From NCBI GenBank assembly GCA_033809415.1, contig JAPXLT010000082.1:1-16456 (forward strand): 16,456 nucleotides of DNA, in the 5' to 3' direction. The stretch comes from JAQVUB01 sp033809415. Lineage in GTDB: Bacteria; Verrucomicrobiota; Lentisphaeria; Oligosphaerales; Oligosphaeraceae. Positions 1 through 5,882 of this stretch are shown piece by piece (position 1 is the first letter of the stretch; the number at the start of each line of letters is the position of its first letter). The translations under genes and the position numbers were made by a program. The notes under the pieces were generated by a model that made no database searches, had not been told where the DNA came from, and saw only the letters and a list, made by a program, of their open reading frames with translations.

Positions 1-36
1 GGTGAAGGGTGAAGGGTGAAGGGTGAAGGGGGGGGG
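1..36. repeat. Heptamer tandem repeat (GGTGAAG)
   Basis: Four perfect copies of GGTGAAG at 1-28 are followed by a run of G to position 36. The array probably continues left of the window. It touches the TAA stop of the minus-strand gene at 37 with no gap. Its 7-bp period matches the GGGTGCA/GGGGGCA array at 6785-6952, so the two probably belong to one repeat class. Confidence 0.85.
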
Positions 37-903
37 TTATCGTTCGATTTTTTTGAGATAATCGATGGCTTCCTGGTATTTGAATTCGTTACTGAGGTTC
101 GAGCGGAAATCTTCGACGGTGATGAATTTCTGGTAGCGGATGTTTTTCAGCCAGCGCAGCATTTCAGGGAAGTTGTAGAGTCCTTCGGCCATGGAACAGC
201 ATTCCCATTTCCACTGAACTGTGCCATTGGCATCAGGTTCGCCGGCCACTGGACGATGCCCGGCAATGTGACAATGCGCAATATAATCATCGAGCATCTG
301 AATGACAACACCGGTTGTTTCAAAACCATCCGAGACCATATTGTTGGGATCAAAAATGACGCCAACATCCAACGGAGAAAAATTGCTCAGAATGCGCAGT
401 GCCAGTGAAGCGCTAGTGTGAATGGTGCCGCCATGCGTCTCGAGAACCAGCTTGACCCCGGAGCCGCGGCTCAACTCGAGGCAGCGGGCATACCCGGCGA
501 CTGTTTCACCGTAAATCGCCGCATAATTGTCGGAATCCAGCTTGCTGAAAGGAGCGGCGGCGGCTACGCGCATCAGCGGCGCACCAACCGCAACCGCGCC
601 CTCGAGCACCTTCTTGAATTCTTCGAGGTCCGTGCATTTCACATAGGAACCCAAACCTGCCAAAGCAAGACCGTGATCAGCAAGCACACGCTTGACTTCA
701 GAAGCACGCTTGACCAGATTGTCAGGAGAAAGATCATTCCTGTGAAAACCCCACGGACTTGGGCTGGCAGCGGCCTTGGCATCCTCCGGATTCCGGCGCA
801 CACGAAATTCAATGCCGTCATAACCCAACCGCGAAAGAAAACGAACCTGCTCGAGCAAATCCATCTCCGGCAAAGATACCGTCGTGACACTGTACTTCAT
901 CAT
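37..903 (-). CDS. Sugar phosphate isomerase/epimerase-like TIM-barrel protein
   Basis: This 288-residue protein has the features of the xylose isomerase-like TIM barrel (AP endonuclease 2 superfamily). These cytoplasmic enzymes isomerise or epimerise sugars or related keto compounds using a divalent metal. The N-terminal strand and helix end in GYDGIEFRV (28-36). Likely metal ligands are E155 in LVLETHGG, D185 in IFDPNN, H210/H212 in IAHCHIAGH and E264 in ITVEDF. Length is usual for the family. Two ATGs sit in tandem. The first (903) is chosen because GGAG lies 8 nt upstream (912-915, complement); the second would have 11 nt spacing. It lies downstream of pseudopilin 1 on the same strand, but a likely terminator (924-960) separates them. 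The stop codon directly touches a heptamer array. The substrate cannot be inferred. Confidence 0.85.
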   Translation of the reverse strand: MMKYSVTTVSLPEMDLLEQVRFLSRLGYDGIEFRVRRNPEDAKAAASPSPWGFHRNDLSPDNLVKRASEVKRVLADHGLALAGLGSYVKCTDLEEFKKVLEGAVAVGAPLMRVAAAAPFSKLDSDNYAAIYGETVAGYARCLELSRGSGVKLVLETHGGTIHTSASLALRILSNFSPLDVGVIFDPNNMVSDGFETTGVVIQMLDDYIAHCHIAGHRPVAGEPDANGTVQWKWECCSMAEGLYNFPEMLRWLKNIRYQKFITVEDFRSNLSNEFKYQEAIDYLKKIER

Positions 904-923
904 CAGAATTTCTCCATGTTACT

Positions 924-960
924 AAAGAAAAAGCCGCCCCGGTAGAATTACCTGAACGGC
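924..960 (-). terminator. Probable rho-independent terminator of pseudopilin 1
   Basis: Read on the minus strand, GCCG...GGTA-ATTC-TACC...CGGC forms a stem with two G:T wobbles and one mismatch, followed by TTTTTCTTT. It lies about 60 bp after the stop codon of the pseudopilin gene ending at 1022 and before the RBS of the gene starting at 903. Confidence 0.55.
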
Positions 961-1021
961 ATGAAAAAAAATATAATACAATTTATTGCATTGGTCGCTG
1001 TTGTACACTCGTCAAGCCATG

Positions 1022-1663
1022 TTAATCTTTAAACCAAGACTCATTGTTCAAATAATCATATTCTGCTTTGGTTAATGACTCCATGATCTGTGTTTCGGGG
1101 ACTTTTTCATTGTCGCTGCCTACATACCATTTCATGTTGAAATAATGATTGAGGGCATACCAATCTTCGCCATCACTTGCGGATCTGGATGAAGTAAATC
1201 CCTCGACATGTCCATCGCCGAAAAGGACGTTGCCATATTGATTGCCATGATTTTTATTTTTATCCCGGCACATGCCCATTTCGGCATTGAAATCAGTCAG
1301 AGCCAGCCCGGCAAAGTACAGATAACTGCAGGTGGCATCGGTGAAATCTGTACTATCTTTCGCTTTTTTATCTTTTGTGCTTCTACAGATAAAGACCTGT
1401 GTGGTTTTCAGGTAGTCAAATTCAAGCAGGGTTTTCAGATCAATTGCATCGTGAGCCGGATCCCTGCCAGCAACCGGTGTAATTCCTCTGTTATCGTTGG
1501 CATACATAATGATTGACATACCGATTTGTTTGAGTTGGCTGGTGCAGTCCGAGCGGTTGGCCTGTTCGCGGGCTTTTTGCAGGGCTGGCATCAGCATGGC
1601 GGCGAGGATGGCGATGATTCCGATAACCACCAGCAGTTCCACCAGAGTAAAATTCTTACGCAT
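1022..1663 (-). CDS. Pseudopilin-like protein (type II secretion/type IV pilin N-terminus, H-X10-DG C-terminus)
   Basis: This 213-residue protein starts MRKNFTLVELLVVIGII, a type IV pilin/pseudopilin N-terminal helix with Phe at +1 (residue 5) and Glu at +5 (residue 9). The helix is followed by AMLMPALQKAREQA and CTSQLKQIGMSIIMYANDN, typical of the expanded PVC pseudopilin-like family. Near the C-terminus, NHGNQYGNVLFGDGHVEG matches the family's H-X9-DG motif with one extra residue. An ATG at 1696 is in frame, but the start at 1663 is preferred because AAGGAG (complement of 1674-1679) lies 10 nt upstream. It would be inserted in the inner membrane with the globular part in the periplasm. The residue before the +1 Phe is Asn, not the Gly that prepilin peptidases normally require. 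The gene appears monocistronic, with its own promoter and a terminator before the next gene. Confidence 0.9.
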   Translation of the reverse strand: MRKNFTLVELLVVIGIIAILAAMLMPALQKAREQANRSDCTSQLKQIGMSIIMYANDNRGITPVAGRDPAHDAIDLKTLLEFDYLKTTQVFICRSTKDKKAKDSTDFTDATCSYLYFAGLALTDFNAEMGMCRDKNKNHGNQYGNVLFGDGHVEGFTSSRSASDGEDWYALNHYFNMKWYVGSDNEKVPETQIMESLTKAEYDYLNNESWFKD

Positions 1664-1709
1664 TTCGATTGAACTCCTTAGATAAAAACGTGTCAAAGTG
1701 AACGGTACT

Positions 1710-1738
1710 ACTATAAAACCGAAAGATGAAAATCACAA
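1710..1738 (-). promoter_or_regulatory. Sigma-70-type promoter of pseudopilin 1
   Basis: On the minus strand, TTGTGA (complement of 1733-1738), a 17-nt spacer and TATAGT (complement of 1710-1715) form a good promoter. Transcription would start near 1703, giving a 5' leader of about 40 nt. The second pseudopilin gene has the same architecture (TTGATT-17-TATAGT). Confidence 0.55.
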
Positions 1739-1747
1739 GTGTGATTT
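1730..1747. promoter_or_regulatory. Inverted repeat overlapping the -35 box (possible operator)
   Basis: The arms AAATCACA (1730-1737) and TGTGATTT (1740-1747) are perfectly complementary across a 2-nt centre. The dyad covers the predicted -35 hexamer of pseudopilin 1, the usual position for a repressor or a class-II activator. The half-sites resemble CRP half-sites but are in the opposite order and spacing, so a CRP site is not claimed. Confidence 0.45.
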
Positions 1748-1818
1748 GCTGAATAAAACGCCCAGTCAGGTGCTTTTATTGGTTGGCATGCTCTCGTTTT
1801 GTGGTGATGGGTTCTGTA

Positions 1819-1894
1819 GTGCCTTTACAAGGCACCCTGATTTTGGGAGGCATCCTACCCCCAGGGATTAAGCATGGTTAAGCGCCTACGGCGC
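1819..1894. repeat. Intergenic palindromes with TAC loops
   Basis: Two perfect hairpins share the loop TAC: GTGCCTT-TAC-AAGGCAC (1819-1835) and GCGCC-TAC-GGCGC (1882-1894). The DNA between them (about 1836-1881) is non-coding in appearance. The pattern recalls palindromic intergenic elements seen in many PVC and other environmental genomes, but no copy search was possible. It lies in the same gene-free stretch as the element at 1928-2172. Confidence 0.5.
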
Positions 1895-1927
1895 AAAGCA
1901 TTGTGCCGATCTGTAGAGTTGTTGGTA

Positions 1928-2172
1928 CAGGGCGTTTTCATTCATTTTCATGGACAGTGGCTAGAACGGGAAACGAACGGCTGATCGGCGATGTTGGAAT
2001 TAGCCCTGAAAGGGCGCGACATACCAGCCCAGGGCAACGCCCTGGGTTCGGATATCCACCCATCCGCAAAGCCCTGAAAGGGCGCAACATAGGAGCCAGC
2101 CACAGCGTAATTCCTATCCAAAATCTTCCACACAACAAGAAGTTGGGTGAAAGAATGAATGAAAACGCCCTG
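1928..2172. mobile_element. MITE-like 245-bp element with 18-bp terminal inverted repeats
   Basis: The ends are perfect 18-bp inverted repeats: 1928-1945 begins CAGGGCGTTTTCATTCAT and 2155-2172 is its exact reverse complement. Inside are two near-identical 22-bp direct repeats (2002-2023 and 2070-2091, one difference) beginning AGCCCTGAAAGGGCGC, and a perfect 8-bp palindrome CCCAGGGC-AAC-GCCCTGGG (2028-2046) between them. No transposase or credible gene is present; open frames here are short and repeat-derived. No obvious target-site duplication is visible. The size and non-coding content fit a miniature, non-autonomous element. It could instead be a compound of REP-like palindromes. Confidence 0.55.
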
Positions 2173-2175
2173 GTG

Positions 2176-2208
2176 TCTCGTCCGTGTCGAGTCCGTGTCC
2201 CGTCCGTG
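2176..2208. repeat. 11-bp tandem array, three units
   Basis: Three consecutive 11-mers (TCTCGTCCGTG, TCGAGTCCGTG, TCCCGTCCGTG) have the shared core GTCCGTG. Reverse-complemented, the third is CACGGACGGGA, identical to a unit of the larger array at 16362-16456, so the two arrays are in opposite orientation. It begins 3 bp after the inverted-repeat end of the 1928-2172 element. Confidence 0.8.
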
Positions 2209-2212
2209 TAGG

Positions 2213-2241
2213 TTGCGGTCGGTCCGATGTGGTGGTATTTT
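2213..2241 (+). promoter_or_regulatory. Possible promoter for the 2327 gene run
   Basis: TTGCGG (2213-2218), a 17-nt spacer and TATTTT (2236-2241) fit a weak sigma-70 promoter with a leader of about 80 nt. It starts 5 bp after the 11-bp array. No better candidate is seen between 2209 and 2326; the rest of that stretch holds nothing recognisable. Confidence 0.3.
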
Positions 2242-2326
2242 CAAGTGGGGATGTTTTTTTGTTGCAAGGGTTTATATTTTGAGTTGTGCCGACGAGTAGT
2301 CTTTTCATTTCAAACAAGGGGAGCTT

Positions 2327-3019
2327 ATGCCCTCACACGAAGAATTATGGTATGCAGCCAAATCCACCCGGATTGTCTATATGCCTCCAAAGCTGCTGGA
2401 GACCTTTGGCGAGACCAGTGTAAACTACCTGGTGCTCTCCGAAGATATGGATTTTCCGGATAAGATTCGTTTGCGCCGCGGTCTGGTCAGTGCCGCGCGT
2501 CCACGCATCATCACGCCGCAGTATTTCCTGAAACAGGCCGTCTCCAACTTTGGAGAAGATGCAAAAAAGTACTTTTCTGAAGTGCTCAATGCGAAGGACA
2601 CGGCTCGTTTCATGGAGTATGGCCTGGTTTTCCAAAAGCAGGAATACAGTGAGGAAGTGGTCGGCGGTCAGCTGCACGAAATCGCCGATCAGGCAGCCCG
2701 GGATGCCCAGGATAACCTCAGCGAATTGCGCGGGGTGATCATCGCCGTTGATGATACCTGGGAAGTCTCACTGCTGCATTTTATCACCCAGCTGGTCAAG
2801 CGCTCCGTGCCGCACAATGCCCGGGAAATGGCCGGGCGAGGCTTGCTGGAACTCGGCGGCGGAGTGCCGGTCGGCCTGCGCAACGAACTCGATGAAGATT
2901 TCAAAGCATGTGACACGCTCGGAAAAGCACATAATCTGGCGGCCAAAATGCGCGATTATGGAGTTTTCGAGGAATTCGAAGACCGCTTTTACGAGCTATA
3001 TAAACGCCTGAAATCGTAA
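2327..3019 (+). CDS. Conserved-looking protein of unknown function
   Basis: I do not recognise this 230-residue soluble protein. It has no signal peptide or membrane segment. It is rich in charged helices, with an N-terminal part containing STRIVYMPPKLLETFG (13-28), a middle section rich in Asp, Glu and Gln, and an acidic/aromatic C-terminus (FEEFEDRFYELYKRL). The codon pattern and an uninterrupted frame with AGGGGAG about 5 nt before the ATG argue that it is real. It lies 18 bp upstream of the dUTPase gene and is probably cotranscribed with it. Context (dUTPase, then cell-wall genes) gives no clear function. Confidence 0.8.
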   Translation: MPSHEELWYAAKSTRIVYMPPKLLETFGETSVNYLVLSEDMDFPDKIRLRRGLVSAARPRIITPQYFLKQAVSNFGEDAKKYFSEVLNAKDTARFMEYGLVFQKQEYSEEVVGGQLHEIADQAARDAQDNLSELRGVIIAVDDTWEVSLLHFITQLVKRSVPHNAREMAGRGLLELGGGVPVGLRNELDEDFKACDTLGKAHNLAAKMRDYGVFEEFEDRFYELYKRLKS

Positions 3020-3037
3020 CAAGCAAAAGGGAGAATA

Positions 3038-3475
3038 ATGCTGATCCAAGTTAATTTCAAAATGGATGAGGGTTGCGCGGATTTGCGTCCGCTCAAGCAA
3101 CATGTCGGGGACTCCGGCTTTGATCTGAAATCCCGTATCAATACTGTGCTGAAAAGCGGCAAATTCATGGCCATACCTACCGGCCTCTTCCTCGAATTGC
3201 CGCTGAATACAGAGGCTCAGGTTCGTCCGCGCAGCGGGTTGGCCGCCCGCATGGGCATTACGGTGCTGAATACGCCTGGTACGGTCGATGCCAGCTATCG
3301 CGGCGAAGTCCAGGTCATCCTGATCAATCATAGTGAACAGGATTTCGTTATCCATCGCGGAGACCGCATTGCACAGCTGGTCATCCAGACCATCCCGGAA
3401 ATCGATTTCGTCCTACAGGACTCCCTCAGCGATACCGTGCGCGGCAAAGGCGGCTTCGGCAGTACGGGACGATAA
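3038..3475 (+). CDS. dut: dUTP diphosphatase (dUTPase)
   Basis: This enzyme hydrolyses dUTP to dUMP and pyrophosphate, keeping uracil out of DNA and feeding dTMP synthesis. All five trimeric dUTPase motifs are present in order in 145 residues: DSGFDL (25-30), RPRSGLA (63-69), GTVDASYRGEV (81-91, with the catalytic Asp), GDRIAQ (108-113) and the glycine-rich C-terminal RGKGGFGSTG (135-144). Length is typical of bacterial Dut. AAGGGAG lies just upstream of the ATG. It sits 18 bp after the unknown 230-residue protein. Directly after its stop, about 5 nt away, begins a copy of the CGAAAA-type intergenic repeat that reaches the next start codon. Confidence 0.97.
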   Translation: MLIQVNFKMDEGCADLRPLKQHVGDSGFDLKSRINTVLKSGKFMAIPTGLFLELPLNTEAQVRPRSGLAARMGITVLNTPGTVDASYRGEVQVILINHSEQDFVIHRGDRIAQLVIQTIPEIDFVLQDSLSDTVRGKGGFGSTGR

Positions 3476-3480
3476 TCGAG

Positions 3481-3520
3481 TTTTTAACAACGAAAAGGCA
3501 CGAAAAGTCACGAAATTTTT
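3481..3520 (+). repeat. CGAAAA-type intergenic repeat, copy d
   Basis: TTTTTAACAACGAAAAGGCA is followed by two further about 10-bp units ending in TTTTT. It fills almost the whole gap between the dUTPase stop and the transglycosylase ATG at 3522. No other Shine-Dalgarno-like sequence lies close to that ATG, so the A/G-rich repeat itself must be the initiation region. Related copies lie at 4991-5035, 5070-5108 (inverted), 7083-7145 (inverted), 8222-8288, 10377-10415 and 11270-11333. Confidence 0.85.
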
Positions 3521-3521
3521 T

Positions 3522-4139
3522 ATGACGCGTTCCCGCCAAAGCAGGAGTTTATTCTGGCTGATGCTGATCCTTCTGGTCAGTTTCATCGGCCTGTGGAAGT
3601 TTTACCAGTTCTGGCTATTCAAGGGAATGGCTCGCCGGGAAGCGTTGTTCACGCCCCTGGCGGAAGCTGCCGCAAGACGTCATGATGTCCCGTCGGCGCT
3701 GGTGAAGGCGGTGATCTGGAAAGAGAGCCGCTGGTTGCCGACGGTAGTCGGGCGGCACGGTGAAATTGGGCTGATGCAAATTACTTCCGGCGCAGTGGAA
3801 GACTGGCAACGTATGACAAAACAGCCAACTCCAGCGCGCAATGACCTTTTCAAGCCGGAACTTAACATCGAAATCGGCACTTGGTATCTTGCCTGGACCG
3901 GCAAGCACTGGCAGGACTACAAAGCACGGGAAATCTTGCAGCTGGCTGAATACAATGCCGGATACAACCGGGTCAGCAAACTCTGGAAGCCGGACTCCCC
4001 AGATCAGGCACTGCCACTCGATAAAATTAGTTTTCCGAGTACCAGAGATTATATTAAGCAAGTACTCGCACGCAAAGAGCATTACGAGAATCAAAAACAT
4101 GCCAATAACCAGAATCAATTTCAGTCCGGACAGCCATGA
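3522..4139 (+). CDS. Membrane-anchored lytic murein transglycosylase (SLT domain)
   Basis: The protein (205 residues) cleaves peptidoglycan glycan strands. An N-terminal membrane anchor (about 10-31, SLFWLMLILLVSF...) places it on the periplasmic face of the inner membrane. The SLT fold shows the catalytic Glu (E68) in AVIWKESRW, then GEIGLMQIT (80-88) and AEYNAGYNRV. The frame stays open upstream to 3333, but that part runs out of frame through dut, so the ATG at 3522 is preferred: it gives a clean anchor. Short length and an N-terminal anchor recall EmtA/MltC-like or phage-type SLT enzymes, but the subfamily is not assignable. The initiation region is provided by an intergenic repeat. It overlaps the next gene by 41 bp. 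Confidence 0.9.
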   Translation: MTRSRQSRSLFWLMLILLVSFIGLWKFYQFWLFKGMARREALFTPLAEAAARRHDVPSALVKAVIWKESRWLPTVVGRHGEIGLMQITSGAVEDWQRMTKQPTPARNDLFKPELNIEIGTWYLAWTGKHWQDYKAREILQLAEYNAGYNRVSKLWKPDSPDQALPLDKISFPSTRDYIKQVLARKEHYENQKHANNQNQFQSGQP

Positions 4140-4953
4140 GGCGCTCTTCTCGCTGCTGCAAGACCGCAACGAGAGCGTCGCTTCACTGGCCATGGAACAG
4201 ATTCTGCAAAGCAGCGATTTTGACAAGCTGATGCAGAATTATCAGGACAGCCCGGATGGACTGGTGCGCAGACGGGTGCACCAGATGGGAAATATCGCCA
4301 GAAGACGCCAATTGCTGGAAAAATTTCTGAATTCTGTGCAAAACGACAGGATGGACCCCTGGCAGGCGATGATGCTGATCGATCACCTCTATGACCCGCA
4401 AAGCTCCTTTACCTACCTCAATGAGATGACCAATGAACTGATCCGGGAATTCGATCCGCGGCGCAGCGGCACCGCCGCCGTGGTCAAATTTATGAAGAAA
4501 CGCGGTTTTCTGGTGCCCACTCAGAATGTGTTTGACATCAGCAATTATCTGCTGGGCGATGTACTCGAGTCCCGGATGGGCGCCGCCCCGTTGCTGTGTA
4601 TCATTGCGCAGCATATTGGCACTTTCCGCAATTGGCAGTGCCGCATCTGCTTGCATTCCGGGCGCTTCTGCCTGCTGGATGAAAACAGCGCCTTGATTGA
4701 CCCCAGTGAAGACTGGGCGGTGAAAAAGAAGATGACCACTGAGCAGTATCATGCCTGCACGCCCAAGGAGGTTCTTCTGGTAGTGCTCAGCCAGCTGTTC
4801 AGCATGGCGATAATCAACTGGGAACCCTGGGATATCCACCTCTTCTCGAGAATCCTTACTTCCCTGTACCAACTCGATCACGGGCAGCTCCCTTATCCGC
4901 TGGGAAGTTTTTTGAGTCCCGTCCGCAAATACCCTGCAATCAGCGAGCAGTAG
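4099..4953 (+). CDS. SirB1-type transglutaminase-like protein
   Basis: This 284-residue protein begins with a helical region of HEAT-like character (about 10-75) and contains a core resembling the Transglut_core2/SirB1 family at about 145-215: FDISNYLLGDVLESRMGAAP, then GRFCLLDENSALIDPSEDW. Its biochemical role in these families is poorly known. No signal peptide is visible. The frame is open further upstream (from 3841), but that part overlaps the transglycosylase deeply, so the ATG at 4099 is chosen; it gives a 41-bp overlap and suggests translational coupling. Its own SD is weak. A structured repeat begins 5 nt after its stop. Confidence 0.7.
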   Translation: MPITRINFSPDSHEALFSLLQDRNESVASLAMEQILQSSDFDKLMQNYQDSPDGLVRRRVHQMGNIARRRQLLEKFLNSVQNDRMDPWQAMMLIDHLYDPQSSFTYLNEMTNELIREFDPRRSGTAAVVKFMKKRGFLVPTQNVFDISNYLLGDVLESRMGAAPLLCIIAQHIGTFRNWQCRICLHSGRFCLLDENSALIDPSEDWAVKKKMTTEQYHACTPKEVLLVVLSQLFSMAIINWEPWDIHLFSRILTSLYQLDHGQLPYPLGSFLSPVRKYPAISEQ

Positions 4954-4958
4954 TCCAA

Positions 4959-5018
4959 GGCGTCAGTAACCTGGATAAGCGAGGATTTCTTTTTGAACAA
5001 CGAAATGCCCGAAAGGAC
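4959..5018 (+). repeat. 60-bp direct repeat, copy 1
   Basis: The sequence starting GGCGTCAGTAACCTGGATAA and ending in CCCGAAAGGAC is repeated at 16273-16333, differing by one inserted G and one substitution. Here it begins 5 nt after the stop codon of the transglutaminase-like gene and runs into the CGAAAA-type repeat and hairpin. Confidence 0.92.
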
Positions 5019-5108
5019 ACGAAAAAATTTCATGGAAGTTGCTTTTTATGCGCAAATGTGATGTGTTCGCCATGAAATTTTTTCGTGTCCATTAGTGTCT
5101 TTCGTTGT
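4997..5108. repeat. Long inverted repeat / hairpin made of two opposed repeat copies
   Basis: The 39-nt arms 4997-5035 and 5070-5108 are complementary except for a 9-nt internal block (34 of 39 positions match), with a 34-nt loop. Each arm is a copy of the CGAAAA-type repeat (ACAACGAAA... GGACACGAAAAAATTTCATGG) in opposite orientation. It lies after the + strand gene ending at 4953 and may stop transcription or protect the mRNA 3' end. The right arm is followed by a run of A, not T, so it is not a classical intrinsic terminator for that gene. Confidence 0.88.
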
Positions 5109-5161
5109 AAAAAAAACTGTCACCCAGCTTTACTGACGCAATTACAGCAGAAAGGTGTGAC

Positions 5162-5863
5162 ATGAAGGATTTTTCAAAAGTATTCAGTCAAATAGCCCAC
5201 TTGGCCCAGTATTCGGACTCGGGAACCGAAAAGCCGGAACCGTTGCTGTTGATTGGCGCCCACTTTTTGCGTGGAATTATCCTGGCACTAGTTGCCGGCT
5301 TGACCTTGTGGGTTGTCCGTCATCCGATCCTGTCACCATTGCTGGCGACGGTTGCGGTGAGCCTGGTCAGGGGATTTCTGCTGGACTGGCGTGACCGTCT
5401 GGCGCCTTGGCGCTTGCTCAAGTTGTACTTTCCGGGGGTTGGCGAGGGTGCCCACAGCGCACCCGAGCAGTATTTTCGAACCTCTCTGATGAACTGGGTT
5501 ATCTTGGTTCGTCCGGCGCTGTATTTTTTCATTCTGCAGAATGGCTGTTGGTACTGGCTGATTCCGATATCGGTTCTTGCCGCTGCTTTTGGCTATGAAT
5601 TGACTTCGCATTCAACATCCGGCAAGGCGGAATGGCAGCACTGGGCTGCTGCCGTCGTCATTACTTTGCTGGTGCTCCTGGCAGGGAAATTTCAAAGTAC
5701 CGGGCTGGTGTATTTCCCAATCGGCCTGCTGACCTGTATTGCCGCCTGGCTGCTCTCGACCTGGATGAAACGCCTGCCTGTGCGTCCGCAGAATCTGGTC
5801 AATGCAGTGTATCTTGGCGAATTGGCTGTATGCCTGTTCTTTTTGATCGGAATCGCCTTCTGA
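5162..5863 (+). CDS. Polytopic inner-membrane protein of unknown function
   Basis: This 233-residue protein has about seven hydrophobic segments (roughly 30-50, 53-70, 110-126, 129-145, 157-175, 180-200, 213-232) after a soluble N-terminus of about 28 residues. I do not recognise a family with confidence. Segment count, length and the C-terminal pattern (NAVYLGELAVCLFFLIG) recall cobalamin synthase CobS (adenosylcobinamide-GDP ribazoletransferase), but the CobS HxDGLADT-type motif is absent: the corresponding stretch reads LVRGFLLDWRDRL. At most it is a distant or derived homologue. A GAAAGGTG site lies just before the ATG. The EamA permease starts 19 bp downstream, so the two are probably cotranscribed. 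Confidence 0.75.
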   Translation: MKDFSKVFSQIAHLAQYSDSGTEKPEPLLLIGAHFLRGIILALVAGLTLWVVRHPILSPLLATVAVSLVRGFLLDWRDRLAPWRLLKLYFPGVGEGAHSAPEQYFRTSLMNWVILVRPALYFFILQNGCWYWLIPISVLAAAFGYELTSHSTSGKAEWQHWAAAVVITLLVLLAGKFQSTGLVYFPIGLLTCIAAWLLSTWMKRLPVRPQNLVNAVYLGELAVCLFFLIGIAF

Positions 5864-5882
5864 AAGCCGGACTGCTGAAAAT

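Noticed and set aside
418..945. 175-residue frame on + opposite the isomerase gene
   Set aside because: It is antisense to a gene with clear metal-binding motifs, has no RBS and no recognisable protein features.
1730..1747. CRP binding site
   Set aside because: The half-sites TGTGA/TCACA are in the reverse order and 2 bp apart, not TGTGA-N6-TCACA.
1903..2317. Several short frames in the 1900-2320 stretch
   Set aside because: They overlap the inverted-repeat element and 11-bp array on both strands; the frames reflect repeat DNA and have no gene-like features.
1697..2326. tRNA, riboswitch or other structured RNA gene in the largest gene-free stretch
   Set aside because: Only palindromes, direct repeats and the 11-bp array were seen; no cloverleaf or known riboswitch core was recognised here or in other gaps.
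3333..3521. Extended N-terminus for the transglycosylase
   Set aside because: This part is dut read out of frame plus an intergenic repeat; the ATG at 3522 leads directly into a membrane anchor.
4183..4881. 232-residue minus-strand frame
   Set aside because: Antisense shadow of the transglutaminase-like gene, which has the better start, overlap and family match.
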